Positions 21,016 through 32,317 of a stretch of DNA of 64,000 bases are shown here, one piece after another (within the stretch, counting starts at the first letter, position 1; each line of letters begins with the position of its first letter). The stretch is from NCBI RefSeq assembly GCF_003573695.1, contig NC_039359.1:117497849-117561848 (forward strand), given 5' to 3'. The notes under the pieces are model-generated. The model was not told the DNA's origin. It was given only the letters and a program-made list of their open reading frames with translations, and ran no database searches. The translations under genes were made by a program, and so were the position numbers. This DNA comes from Papaver somniferum (Eukaryota > Streptophyta > Magnoliopsida > Ranunculales > Papaveraceae).

Positions 21016-23341
21016 TGTAGCACCCTGTATTTTTTGTTTTGAATTTCGGGACGAAATTCTTTTTAAGGGGTTAATTGTGTAAAACCCCGTAATTTTCTTA
21101 ACATGATTTTCGCGTTTAAAACCCTATATATCCATATTACTTATTCGGATTTTAATCTAAAGCTTAATTTTTAAAGAATAAATATTTAGTTATGAGTATG
21201 CTTCTGGTTGCAAAAAATAAATAAATTTAATGATAAATGTTTTGACTATGATGTATATCTTGAAAATATAAATCATCTTTTTATTTTGATTAATTTATTG
21301 ATTATGGCAACAATTGGTGCATGTTTGGTAGTGATGTATAATTAATTTAGATATTTTTCTTAATGTTAGTAAAAAGATTTATTATTATTATTGTCTAACT
21401 AATTATAGCATGAATTTTAAATACATAAGAAAAATGAAAATGGAAGATTTGATCTATTTTGGAAATTTAGCTATTTGTCTCTTATGAAAAATATGTGTGC
21501 ATATGGTAAGGTAAGAATATATATTTGCATCTAAGATAAATTAGTAAATTGATTTATTAATACTAATGCATGCACATGATAATACAAAATTAGAGGAGTT
21601 TTTCCTTATTTACGCGTCTAATCAATGTCAACAAAATTAAAAAGATTTTCTGTGATATATAAATGTGAAATTATGTTTAGATGTATGAAAGATATATTTG
21701 GATAAAAACAAGAACATCATTAATAACAATTTTAAGGAAATTCTTTGTGTTATGAAGTAAAGAATTATTTCACTCATAGCGTATTAAACAAGTTTCTTTA
21801 TTTTCTTTTATTAAGTTTTAATAAATAGCATGCATGGACTGCCACGTTATTATAGGAAATAAACTTTAAATCAGGAATTAAAATTTAAATCAATAGATTT
21901 AATTTGCATGCATGTGTTTGTTTGGTTAAAAATGTTGCCTAGGATAAATGAAAGTGTTGACATTATGAGTTTTATTGTCGAAATGTTTTAATGAACGTTA
22001 TTTATAACAAAACGTAAACAAAACAAAAGTTAAACATCACTTTCATCTCTTTTCTCTCTCTGATTTTTTATTTTCAAACAACAATAAGAGTACCTTCTTC
22101 TCGTAGTTTTATTCATGCAAGAAAACAAAAAAAATGAAGCATCGGTGTTTGTACTTACAACAAGATTTGTGGATTTCTATGTGAGGTAGGGGTTTCTACC
22201 TAATACAAAAATGAAAACCTATTTGAGCATTATATTTATATTTTTTTTGTTTTCCATTTTTATGCTAATAATCATGATGGTTGTTTTAAATTTATTAAGT
22301 TGTTTTGTTTGTATAAATTGATTTATTTATGAAATTTGCATATTGATTATTAACCATTATTATTAGATTATTCTAGATTTTTATTTTAACAATTGATCTA
22401 GACAAAAATGTTTTTTTTCTATTTGTTAAGGAAATTATATTAACGCATATAATTGAGTTTTGATTTGTGAAAGTGAATTTATTGAATTAGACTATTAGTT
22501 GTTGTAAATGAGTTTGGTGTTTGTACACGCGTAATTGTGTTGATTAGAAACGGATATATAAGTCTCTATGATGTTGAAATGTCAGGCCTTTATGGCATCC
22601 CACCACTGGTGGCGACCCTGAAAAGACTGTTCGGGAAACAATAATGGTTCTGTCAGGCCTTTATGGCATCCCACCACTGGTGGCTACCCTGGGAAGATTG
22701 TTCGGGGAACAATAGGTTTGTTTACCGGAATAACTCTGACAATTAGATTAAGAATCTAGAATTTTAGATTGAAGATTTGAGTAAGCTAGCTGGAAATTTG
22801 GAACTGCTGAGAATAGCGTAAGTATTATTGCGAGTAAGAAAATGTTGATTATCTGTGGATGAGAATAGTGTAAGTATTATTGCGAATTTTTATGCATGGT
22901 TTTAATTATAGTATCGTCTGCATGTGTTTGATTATCGATGCACTCTATTATTTTTGAAACTTCCTACTGGGATGTGGTTTGATCACCCCTTTTTCCTCCT
23001 TTTCACTGAGAATGGAGAAAAACTAGCCGTAAAAGAAATTATTATTATCATGGGGATTTGGGCTTTGCACATTTTGAATTAAACCATAGTGTTGGTTTGT
23101 TTTAATTTACTTTTATTTTGTAATTATTATTTTACAGTTTTGTAATTTTAAACGTAATATTTTATTTCATTTTATAAATTTCATTTGAGTTGATTTTTGT
23201 ATTTTATTAAAATGTTTTGGAACGGAAAATCTGGTCCTACATGAGTGGCGGTCCGGAAATTTGGACTTGCTAGCTGGATCGGACCCGACCCACAAGGTCG
23301 AATCCGTGTCCGCTGGAAGTCCGAAAATCCGGGTTGTCACA
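21016..23341 (+). mobile_element. Solo LTR, 2.3 kb, probable Ty3/gypsy (Tekay-like)
   Basis: The ends are TGTAGCACCCTGTATTTT and AAAATCCGGGTTGTCACA, which form the short inverted TG...CA termini of an LTR. The flanks CATGC (21011-21015) and CCTGC (23342-23346) are a 5-bp duplication with one mismatch. Near the start, AATTTCGGGACGAAATTC and AAGGGG are words I know from the pol-end/PPT junction of plant Tekay/Del chromoviruses, followed by a second LTR-start-like TGTGTAAAACCCCGTAATTTT. No internal domain is present. The element therefore inserted into the 3' LTR and later lost its body by LTR-LTR recombination. Its middle is distantly similar to the LTRs of the array at 51.6-60.8 kb read on the minus strand. 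Confidence 0.82.
22581..22714 (+). repeat. 71-bp direct tandem duplication in the solo LTR
   Basis: 22581-22651 and 22652-22714 share GTCAGGCCTTTATGGCATCC and CACCACTGGTGGC, the latter itself a near palindrome (CCACTGGTGG), and a GTTCGGG-AACAATA end. The related LTRs at 51.6-60.8 kb have a single counterpart of this block. Confidence 0.9.
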
Positions 23342-23499
23342 CCTGCTTTTTCAGAAATATATAAGTTTCGAGTATTAGGCCGAGTTTTTTGCGATTTCCA
23401 AGTCCGAACTTATTGCTTCTCGCTCAAGACTCCCTAACCGAGTAGGACCGAGGAGCGATTTCGACTACTTTGATTGATATTGTGTAGTAAAATTGATTA

Positions 23500-24120
23500 G
23501 GAATCTCTATAATATTTTAAAGAGAATAAGTTATCCCATGTTGAAGTTTGGTTGATGTCCTCTTTATCCTTAAATATCCTCATAAGAAACAGATCTCGTC
23601 AACTTAATTGTATATCTTTCTGAACAAAATTACAAGGATATCTGTTAAAGGCAGAATAATTAAACATCTTAATTACTGTTGAAGCAACTCTTAAGCCTGT
23701 AAAGGACTGACGCTGAATTGATTGAGGGGTCGATTCGATCTTAACTACATTCTATTCTAATGTATGATAGTAAGCTAGTGCTTGTAGCAGCTTAATATAG
23801 TGCAGTGTTCAAACTAGACTAGTTTTAGGGTAATTCTACTAGTCTCATTAATAAAATTTCTGATGTGTTGTGTTATTTCTTCTGCTCATTATATTTTATA
23901 TCTTTTTAATAAAAATATCATAAGTAGTACGCTAACCAACCTATTCAGTTTTTTAACTCACACTCTATAGAAAATATAAGACTTTCTCTTGTAAATTCGG
24001 GTGTTAAAGTACAGAGTACACTTGCTCTTGTTAGAATCCGGTTCGTGATTATACAAGGAATTGTCCATAAAGGTTTGGGAAGGAAAAATTTGGTTGTGTA
24101 CTAAGTACTCTAGATACACT
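23500..24120 (+). repeat. Diverged Sirevirus-like LTR 3' portion (copy D)
   Basis: 23760-23900 aligns with the 3' third of the related LTRs: AGTAAGCTAGTGCTTGTAGC, GTTCAAACTAGACTAG, a CTCATTAATAAAATTTCTG block, then TGTGTTATTTC and CTCATTATATTT. Later words (CTTGCTCTTGTTAGAATC) also match. There is no start or end terminus. It is an old fragment immediately downstream of the gag-only element. Confidence 0.55.
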
Positions 24121-24318
24121 AAACCTCAGAAGACATGAGCATACATGGTTGTCACGTCATTTCTATACAATCAATAAACATGTGGTCTTTTACAATCAAT
24201 AAAGAAGCCATTCGAGCCAGAAATAACAGTGAACTGATCTTGATGTGGTAAGATTAATTAGAAGTTTTGTCAGATTTTTAAAAATTTATTTTTTAATTGG
24301 GCTTGATCATTAATAGAA

Positions 24319-24528
24319 TTGTTTTTGCAAATGGCAGGAAAAAGTGTAAGGATTGGAAAAATACGACAAGATTTTCGCATACGAAAGTGGTTACAACATC
24401 TTATGTTGAGCAAATCTAATCCAGCTTTGTTGGATAGTCTGCAACAAGTACTATCTAAATCCCCATATTATCCTGGTACATCAGATTCTCAACCTGTTTT
24501 ACCATTCATCGTATTTAAACTCAAATGA
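24319..24528 (+). other. Unrecognised 69-codon frame
   Basis: The frame includes a basic amphipathic N-terminal part (AGKSVRIGKIRQDFRIRKW) and a Ser/Pro-rich end. A following frame (24695-24880) is Arg/Lys-rich. I do not recognise a family. Given the Harbinger transposase relic 0.7 kb downstream, it could be debris of that element's second protein, but there is no motif to support this. Confidence 0.2.
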
Positions 24529-25204
24529 ATTAGTGCATATTGACATACCTATTGGTTATCCTATCCAAATTCAAATTCAAACCTAAGTGCTGGTAAATAT
24601 GCAAAATTTAAAGGTATTGGGGTCAAAAAGAAGCAAAAAGATAGATAAAATAAGTCCAAGAAGGTTCTGTAAGTGATTTGACATCCCCTAGTTCATGTTA
24701 AAAGAAATTGCAACTGAAAAACAAAGATTAGTTTGTTGTGGTTTATGGGAAAACAACTTCAAAAAAGTTGTATTTTACAAGATCATGATTATTTTAATTG
24801 GAACAAGAATAGGATTCTTACAACGAACACTACAAACACGAACACGCAATAATATAGTCTTTGGCAAAAAGGAAATTTAACAAGTTATAGAACGTCACAA
24901 TTTGTTAACGTTGCCGACGAAGATAGTGAACTTGATGAAGTTGAGGAAGTTGCAAGTCTAAGTGTTAGTAAATGCAATAGTTAGTTTCAACTATTTGAAA
25001 AATAAATTTCAGTTAAATGTAACAGTTCTAGTTTATCGGGATTAGATTTAGTAATTTCAATGTAATAATTTCAGTCTAAATAGTGAATAATTGTTATAAC
25101 TATGTAACGGTTTGTTTCATATTAAGCCAAAGTTTATTATTAAGTGAAATTCATATTACATTTACAAAACTAGTTAAAACAAAGTAAAAATTCAAATGTT
25201 CAAA

Positions 25205-25735
25205 ATCATACTAGACTTCATATAGTCGCGCCATGGTTCCTTATTCAACCCAAAGATACGCAGTTAGATCATTTTTTAACCTCGCTTATGGATGTTGGCC
25301 TTGAATTATACTACTTGCGTGCTCTAATAACTTGCAGATACCCCATATAATGGATGAACATCATACCACAAATTTTCATCCGGATATCTGTCTAGTCCAA
25401 GAACTTTCGTGTCACGTTTCCTCAATGACCATGTTTTACAAAGTTATGCACCCGAGCATTATCCTATGCATTTCAACATGATCAAAAAAACGAACGAAAT
25501 CTCACACGAACTGATAGTGAGCTTATTATTCAAATTTCCAAATTCCCGTTCAACATCCTTCCTCAAATTAATTGTTTTCTTGTTAAAATACATTAGAGCA
25601 CGAGACTGAAGACCCTCGTCGGTCTGATTGTACACTTGAACTATCGTGGATATATTTCATCTTCCAGATGATACCCATGGATATAGTTATGGTTGTCGAT
25701 TGTAAAATTTACTTGGGGGGAGAATATCACACACA
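25205..25735 (-). pseudogene. PIF/Harbinger DDE transposase fragment
   Basis: Minus-strand reading gives VNFTIDNHNYIHGYHLEDE, then IYPR, then RKDVEREFGNLNNKL. These match the conserved FTINGN.Y.MGYYLADGIYP and RKDVERAFGVLQ.R blocks of plant PIF/Harbinger (DDE_4-type) transposases, which cut and paste DNA by a DDE mechanism. A TAG follows IYPR where a Trp is usual; other stops follow (about 25500 and lower). Only the C-terminal third is present and the terminal inverted repeats are not identified. It is non-functional. Confidence 0.75.
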
Positions 25736-25922
25736 GGCTTTAAAACATAGATGATTTGTTCAAAAAATTTATGTTATTTTGTGAACCCGGTGCATATTTC
25801 CTAAAAATATCATCACAATCCGTAGCTACCAATGAGAAGAGGTGGATGTGCAGTTAGGAGACAAAAGTAATATTTTAGTTGGCATGATTGGTGGCCCAAT
25901 AGTGAGGTTTCGAAGATGAAAT

Positions 25923-28520
25923 TGTTAGAGCATTGCTCGGTCACTCTCACAAGTGTTGCTATATCAAGCTTGTTGTCAAATTTAGTTGTCAAAACTATAT
26001 CTTGATTTCTAGTCTACAATTAGTTAAGTCTCGGTCTAGCATAGTGGAGTTGAGAAATAAGCCAATCATCATTTGCGTTCTACTGTTTGAAGGCGAAGAT
26101 CAACCGAAGCTTTTGGAGAACTTCATCAACAAATGGTAAGTTAAGACTGAACCACAAATTTCTAAACTTATATCACTTTTCTATCTTGAGACGATTGCCG
26201 CATAACTAATTAGACTAGCTTGTATAGACAAGAATTTCGAGTCGAGAACTAATCAATTAGTTTACGTTTTTCTCGAAATATAATGACTAAGCTTAATGAA
26301 CATTTGTTCATACTTGATCAAATTCGGTGGACAACAATTTATTGTTCGGAACCAAATCATGATCCAAGTTCATCATTCGAAAATAACCCGGAACAGTGAT
26401 AAGCGTCATTATTCTTACTCAGGATTGTTTCGAATTGATTTAGAGAAATGATATAGAATTACTATATTCGGAATACCAGACAGTGTTATCAGTCTTACAA
26501 ACTGAGAAAACGGTTATATGTCTGAAGTTGTATTACATGTATTCGTACACTTAACGAAGTAGCTATATATCGACTTACATATTTGTGTGATATGCATATT
26601 TGTATGTTCATCATATGGGAGAATCTGTTTGTTTCATGATCCGAATAGGTATGTATTCGTATACAAACAATTGTGGAATTGTGGTAAGGGAACCGGGTTA
26701 AACTAATCAAACCGGTATGCGAACCAAAACAATTCTATGTTCTAGACACAGTTTAGTACCCAAACCGGTACGCAAGCTGATGTTCTGTGAACTCCGGAAC
26801 CAGCAAAGGTCTAAGAGTTTGCAAACCGGTACATGAACTAAAAAGTTCTGTAGACTCCGGAACTTTGAGTTGGGTCAAAGTTTGCAAACCGGTACGTGAA
26901 CTGAAAAGTTTTGTAAGAGATCGGAACTTGGTAATTACATAAGTGTGAAAACCGTTTTATGATCTGAAAAGTTCTGTTGACTCCGGAACTCGTTAATTGC
27001 AAATGAGTTTGCAAACCGGTACGTGTACTGTGACTCAGCCGATTCACGAACGGTTCAGGTAATTGTAGCTTGTACATTTACAAACTATGTCGATCATGAT
27101 TCAATTGCGATTAAATTATTTATATGAAGTAATTTGTATTTGATCTTTTCTCTAATTAATATTAGACTCAATTGATCACATGATTGTGACTCAATTTAAC
27201 GTCTTAGTGAAGATGAAAATGAATGTTAATCTTTTAAGTTCAAATCGGCTAGTTTCGGCTAACCATGTTGAACATAGTTTTTATACACGTTTCGGTTACG
27301 GTTTACCTAACCATAGTGTATATCTTGTATATGTGATTAAGATTCAAAGCTTTCATTTGATGGTGGATATTGTTTGCTTGGTTCCAAAGATATCTTAGCT
27401 TAAACCTAAAGAAACCTATGGTTTGAAGTCTATATAAGGGGAACTCTTGGCAACTTGGATCTTTGAATCCCGACATTACTTTTTGGTGTGTCCTAGTTGT
27501 ATCTAGATTCGTCCTCTCCAGAAACCCTATTAGGGTTTAACGACTATAAAGACTTCATAGGGATTCATGAAGCCAGGTCCAGTTATCTTTTATCTTGATA
27601 ACTTGAGTATCCTGATCTTGATTGTTTGTAGAGCTTGCTCCAACGATCAAGATAAATAATAATCAACAAAGTCTCTTTGTCTCATACTTTGTTGATTCCG
27701 CAAGTTTTATAATTGAGAGGTGAATAATAATCTAGGTTTCACTTTGGGTTGCATAAGTCCGGATTTTGAGGATAGACAGACTTTTGTCTAAGTTGCTATC
27801 GATTTCCATCACCTGGATCTATTGTTTGATCTAATCATCCGTTTGAATCATAAATCAGGAAATCAAATATAGGCTTAATTTGTGGGAGGCATATTTGGTT
27901 TAAATTCTTCAATTGAGGTTGAAGCAAATCTTGGTTGTGGGTGACATCGGCTAAGGGAATCAATTGCGCATAGTCTTGCGAGATTCAAGAGGCGTAAGGA
28001 CCGCGACTGTACCTTAATCGGTATATTTCCTTTTAGCGATCAACTATATTCCAGACCGAAGTTAATTGATAGTAGGATAGTGTCTGTAGCGGTTTAATAC
28101 AGTATGGTGTTCAATCTGGACTAGGTCCCGGGGGTTTTCTGCATTTGCGGTATCCTCGTTAACAAAACTTTTGGTGTCTGTGTTATTTCTTTTTCCGCAT
28201 TATATTGTTTATCTTTATAATTGAAATATCACAGATTGTGCATTGATCAATCAAAATATCTAGGTCCAACCTTGTTAGTTGGAAAAGACTTGATTGATCC
28301 TTGGACATTGGACATTGGTCTTTGGTACCGTCCAAAAACTCTCTTTGTAGTTAGAATCACGAATTTAATTCTGTAAACGTTCTAACAACAAGAGAGAAAG
28401 ATATAACTCTAGGCACTTTCCTTGATTGAGTTTTTTTACTCTCGGAGTTGTGTTGAGTTTGTCTATACAGATTGGCTAAGAAAAAGTTGGTGGTGTATAT
28501 TGGCACCCCAATCGTTTTCA
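25923..28520 (+). mobile_element. Solo Sirevirus-like LTR (copy B), 2.6 kb
   Basis: It starts TGTTAGAGCATTGCTC and ends ACCCCAATCGTTTTCA, matching the ends of the LTRs at 12966 and 18624. The duplication GAAAT is exact at 25918-25922 and 28521-28525. The TATA box is TATATAAG at 27431-27438. The last 1.1 kb aligns well with the gag-only element LTR (CTAGGTCCCGGG, TTCTGCATTTGCGGT, CGTTAACAAAA), while the middle differs and holds its own minisatellite. No internal domain remains, so it is a solo LTR from recombination. Confidence 0.9.
26690..27060 (+). repeat. Minisatellite of about 65-80 bp in the solo LTR
   Basis: About five or six units share GTTTGCAAACCGGTACGTGA, ACTGAAAAGTTCTGT and ACTCCGGAACT. 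The GCAAACCGGT and CCGG cores are themselves short near-palindromes. It occupies the same LTR position as the GCGAAC-type repeats in the related LTRs. Confidence 0.8.
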
Positions 28521-28525
28521 GAAAT

Positions 28526-29351
28526 ATATACTCAAGACTGTACATAATTAGTTGTAGCAAAAACACTTATGTGAGGGATACATTTTATCATTCCCAATGG
28601 AAATTACACTTTAAAGGAGATCTTACTCCAGCTGAGATGACTGATATCCAGGAGCTCAAACACGAGTTAAGTGGTGGGCAATGTCATTTCCAGATTGAGG
28701 ATGAATTTATCGATAACTTAAAGGCATGTGAGTTCTGGTCAGAGATAATAACTCAACGGAGTTTATTCATAAGAAGTAAAATCCTATGATGACTCCTAGG
28801 GTCAGATTTTTCGGTTGGGCAGTTTTGCATAACTCAATTCCTACTATTAGTATGCTGCAACACAAGGAGTGGTTGTTGCTTCTACCACTTGCTTGTTGTG
28901 TAATATGGAGGAGGGTCAATATCACGTTTACCACATCATTATGATTTCGTTCACGACATCTGATGATATTTTGCTCAAACTTATGCACTGCATTGGGTGT
29001 GTTCTGGTGATGTTGAAGAACAGATAGAAGCTTGGAAAGTTATCAAATGAACGCGTTCCTTATTCCGTTTGTTGTTATGTGAGAAGTGTGGAAGGAGAGA
29101 AATAATAGGTTTCATGGTGCTAGATTCAAATCTGTGGAGGAGGTAAAAATTTTAGTTAAGCCATTTTTGATTTTTTTGGCTTATGTTTGAGAGAGTGTTT
29201 GAGAACTATTTGATATTTCAGTGTCTATTTCAGTGGGAGGAGATTATTTGATTGTAATCTTTTTTTTTATATTTTGAGAGATTGCAGTAGATCTTGTATC
29301 AATTATGTATTTTTTGTTTTTCAATTAACCATTTCTTTTCAAAAAAAAAAA
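28526..29351 (+). mobile_element. LINE 3' fragment with poly(A) end
   Basis: The plus-strand reading shows a pre-zinc-finger segment (WKLHFKGDLTPAEMTDIQEL), a broken zf-RVT region (FFGWAVLHNSIPTISMLQ, then CLLCNMEEG) and VWKERNNRFHGARFKSVEE, the characteristic C-terminal block of plant L1-type LINE ORF2. It ends in an A-rich tail at about 29340-29351. Several frameshifts are present. The solo LTR at 25923-28520 abuts its left side. Confidence 0.75.
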
Positions 29352-30648
29352 TAAGAAGAAGAAGACCTGTACGCCCCTAGATTTTGGGGTGCATAAATTT
29401 GGATTCCAAAATAATTCTCGTAGTTTTATTATTCATTTCGCGAATAACCAAGAACTAAATTAATATTTTATAACAACTCAGGCTTCCCAGAAGGCTTTAT
29501 TGTCTGTCCCGAGGCAAGCATTGTTTACCTTGTATTAGGGTCGACCTTGAACATGGATTTGATACCGCTAGATGACCGCTGCCAGGGTGGGGCGGCCGGC
29601 CGAAAAAATTGACGCAAAGCTAAATTTTGTACTCACATTTTAGTTCCGCCATAATGGTACGGAGTCGGACTTTTAAATTTGTAAAGTAAAATCGTAAAGC
29701 TCGTCTGGTTTACTGTTTTATCCCAACAGGTCCAAGTCTATCTGAGTCAGCTATCTGTAACAGTGAGTCAACTCGGCTAACTGAAATCCAGCCAAAGTTC
29801 TGTCTGTTTCTGGCATGTTCCCCGCCATTTCCAGCCATTCTTTCGTGCACACAGTTTACTCATTCAATCCTAACATACATTTAAGCTTTAACCATTGAAG
29901 CTACATCACATCAACTAACTCACTGCACATCGACTTCATTCTCCCATTCACTACCTCATATTATTTCCTTTGTACTAAGTTGCAGGCACCACCAATGCTG
30001 CAGCAACTCTGTATCTTCTCAGACCATCAATACCAGCTCTATATCTGCAACTCAACTCCCACCAACAAAACACCAGCTTCATCTCAAACACCTGCAATGA
30101 TTATTTACGTTCACACTGCACACAACACCACTACGGCTACAGACTCTCTCAAAACATTCTCATTATCAATAAAACCAAAACAGTCCTATTCCATCATGTA
30201 TTGCCTCAACAACTTATATTCACCAGACTATCGTCTTGCAAACCATCAACAAGAGCATCATCTCTACTCCCCTTCCTGTTCGTCTGAACTGCAATTAGTC
30301 CATAGCACCATCATACCCTCAATCCAACAGTAGCAGCATCTCCATTTACTTTAATTGAATTCCCGACCATCAACCAAACCCCAACTTCCACCATCAGGAA
30401 TTCGTCTTGGTTTCTTCATTTCAATGCTGCAAATCAAATCTGATGAGAACCCATGTCTTCTAATTCATTCAAGATTCTAATACTTCCACTGAATCTCTTC
30501 TATTCATCGCCATTTCGAGAATCTCACTTAACCCACTGAAATCCATGGCAGTAACAACTTCTCTTCTTCCCTGCTCAAATTCTTATCCACATGTCGTCTA
30601 TTTTTGACTGAGTTTCCTTGTTCTAACTCGCAGCTACATCTCACAGGC
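29352..30648. other. No gene recognised; C/T-rich stretch
   Basis: 29900-30600 is unusually rich in C and CA/CT words (CACCA, CATCA, CAACA) with a plus-strand frame at 29980-30333 of low complexity. It continues in the same style after the LINE at 31926. It looks like leader-type sequence or the 5' region of a retroelement; I cannot assign a gene. Confidence 0.3.
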
Positions 30649-31925
30649 TTTTTTTTTAATAGGAAAGATAAATTTTATTGAAGAATTAAATCATAACATC
30701 CAACTCTTCTCTCACAAGAGTTTTAAACCAACTGGGAAAAGAATTAAACATACTTGAGTTTGTTCTAGTTGTTCTGGCTTTTTTGGCCAGACAATTAGCA
30801 ACCTCATTTGACTCTCTATGCACATATGTGCATTTCCAAGACTGAAAATTCCTTAGAAGTGTTTTACAATCATGGATAATATTATTATTTGTCCATTTAA
30901 CATAGTCATTGGCCCCATTAATAGCTTTAACCACATTTGAGCTATCTCCTTCCAAGTGCAGGCATTGTACATTTGCTTCTTGCGCCATTTTTATTCCTTC
31001 CAATGCAGCAAGAGATTTCGCCTGCTCCTCATCTTGGCATATCCCAGCTGCTGCAACTGCACCTCCATATGATCTTGTTGCAGAAAACATAGTCAGACCA
31101 TTACCCATATGCTTAGTTTCCTTGACATAAGAACCATCAAAATTAATTTTAACAAACCCTTCTTCTGGCAGTTGCCAATGTGATCTATCTCTACCTGTCA
31201 TTGTATTAGGAGAGACAGTTCTAAGGTTCTGAGAATTACTTACCCAGTCAGAGATATCTCTATTGATGAGACTCACAGTATTCACAATATTAACACTTGC
31301 ATTATCAAAAACCACAAGACATCTAAGTTTCCAAATGTGCCATAAAGTAAAACTGACAAATCTGATGCATGTAGAGATTGTTGAACTTCCATTGTTATTA
31401 CTATCTAACCATCCAGTGAGCAATTCATTAATCTGTTTACCATTAAGTAGGCCTGCATAATTAGGATCAACAGCTATCCACAGATTTCTAGAAACAGGAC
31501 AATCAAATAACAAATGATTAACAATTTTAGCACAAGAATCACACAAAGGACAAGTATTAGTTCCATTGGAAGCATCCCTAGCTAGTTTGCTCCTAACAGC
31601 CATACAATTTTGGACACATTTCCTCAGAAAATGCTTGATTTTCTGTGGAATATCCATTCTCCAAAAAAAATTCCATGGAAAAAAAACAGTCTCATGACTA
31701 TAAAGATCATCCATAATGGCCTTATAGGCAGTTTTTACACTAAAAAGACCATTATAAGATGGTTTCCATCTTAAAATGTTTTTACCCTCATCTGGAATTC
31801 TTATGTAACAGATATCCTTGATAGTGGCATCATCAAATAACATCTTTAACATATCTTCGTTCCATTTACCTTCATCCTACAAGATAAGCTGATCAACAGT
31901 TTTCATATTTGTAGAAGAAAGGGAA
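30649..31925 (-). mobile_element. 5'-truncated LINE (minus strand)
   Basis: The 3' end is a short poly(T) on the plus strand (30649-30657), i.e. a poly(A) tail on the minus strand. The body is the C-terminal part of ORF2, and the left part of the ORF is absent, the usual 5' truncation of target-primed reverse transcription. The target duplication was not resolved. It splits a C/T-rich stretch. Confidence 0.85.
30686..31852 (-). CDS. LINE ORF2 C-terminus: zf-RVT and RNase H domains
   Basis: An uninterrupted frame of 388 codons. Residues about 35-130 give the zinc-binding region that follows LINE reverse transcriptase (SVKTAYKAIM, IPQKIKHFLRKCV, CPLCDSCAKIVNHLLFDCP). Residues about 230-365 are an RNase H fold of the plant RVT_3 type (VKINFDGSY, SLAALEGIKMA, LEGDSSNVVKAI, HRESNEVANCLAKKAR). 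Three acidic positions (D in FDGS, E in ALEG, D in EGDS) are seen; the fourth, usually D in VAD.LA, is N here (VANCLA), which may weaken activity. The ATG at 31852 is simply the first in the truncated frame, not a native start. The open frame implies a fairly recent insertion. Confidence 0.85.
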   Translation of the reverse strand: MLKMLFDDATIKDICYIRIPDEGKNILRWKPSYNGLFSVKTAYKAIMDDLYSHETVFFPWNFFWRMDIPQKIKHFLRKCVQNCMAVRSKLARDASNGTNTCPLCDSCAKIVNHLLFDCPVSRNLWIAVDPNYAGLLNGKQINELLTGWLDSNNNGSSTISTCIRFVSFTLWHIWKLRCLVVFDNASVNIVNTVSLINRDISDWVSNSQNLRTVSPNTMTGRDRSHWQLPEEGFVKINFDGSYVKETKHMGNGLTMFSATRSYGGAVAAAGICQDEEQAKSLAALEGIKMAQEANVQCLHLEGDSSNVVKAINGANDYVKWTNNNIIHDCKTLLRNFQSWKCTYVHRESNEVANCLAKKARTTRTNSSMFNSFPSWFKTLVREELDVMI

Positions 31926-32317
31926 GAATCAAGCAGATCAGTTCTATTTGGCACCCATCTATCTTTCCAAATCTGGATCTCAAATTCCATCTCTGTCTCT
32001 TCAATTTCTGTTATTAACGACCACCACCATCTTAATCTCAAATTCAAACAGTAACCTTCCGTTCAGAAACCTAATTTCTTCTCGATCTAACAGTAGTATC
32101 GATCTCTTCCATAATTTGTTCTTAATTATTCTTTTTATCACTCGAATTCACAGCAGCAACCGCTGCTTTTCTCGTCCCAGGATATACTAATTCCATTTTT
32201 CCCCTTGAGTTGTAATTATTTACGTCTGTTTAAGGGAGGAAAAAATCAAGGAGGGGCAGTGTCGTCCTTTCATCATTGAACCAAATCCAATCTTTTTGTG
32301 TCAAATTGGAAAAAAAA
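31926..32317. other. No gene recognised
   Basis: This continues the C/T-rich stretch interrupted by the LINE (CTTCTCGATCTAACAG, GCAGCAACCGCTGC). There is no supported frame. Confidence 0.35.

Larger units (their letters stand above)
12966..23353 (+). mobile_element. Sirevirus-like, gag-only LTR element with a nested solo LTR
   Basis: The LTRs start TGTTAGAGCACTGCTC and end GCTTTTTCA. The 5' LTR is 12966-14926; the 3' LTR is 18624-21015 plus 23347-23353, split by a 2.3-kb insertion. The target duplication GAAAT is exact at 12961-12965 and 23354-23358. A tRNA-Met primer site (14929) and an AAAGGGGGGGAT polypurine tract (18612-18623) are in place. The 3.7-kb internal region holds gag, a second zinc-knuckle segment and a basic/coiled-coil frame, but no protease, integrase, RT or RNase H. 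Long LTRs, this PBS and this gag type point to the Sirevirus branch of copia. It would need proteins from an autonomous relative to move. Confidence 0.88.
18624..23353 (+). repeat. 3' LTR of the Sirevirus-like element, split by a nested insertion
   Basis: 18624-21015 plus 23347-23353 make a 2.4-kb LTR; 21016-23341 is a foreign solo LTR, with its target duplication at 23342-23346. It carries a 440-bp block (19238-19676) lost from the 5' LTR. That block holds repeated TCCGCGAAC, TTCTCGAACCCGAGAATTTC and CTGGAGTT words, i.e. a degenerate minisatellite typical of this LTR family's middle region. Confidence 0.9.

Noticed and set aside
22581..22714. CRISPR-like or short regularly spaced repeat
   Set aside because: Only two adjacent 71-bp copies without unique spacers, in a plant LTR; it is a simple tandem duplication.
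29980..30333. 117-codon frame in the C/T-rich stretch
   Set aside because: Low-complexity composition, no motif, and the region continues in the same style without any frame beyond the LINE.
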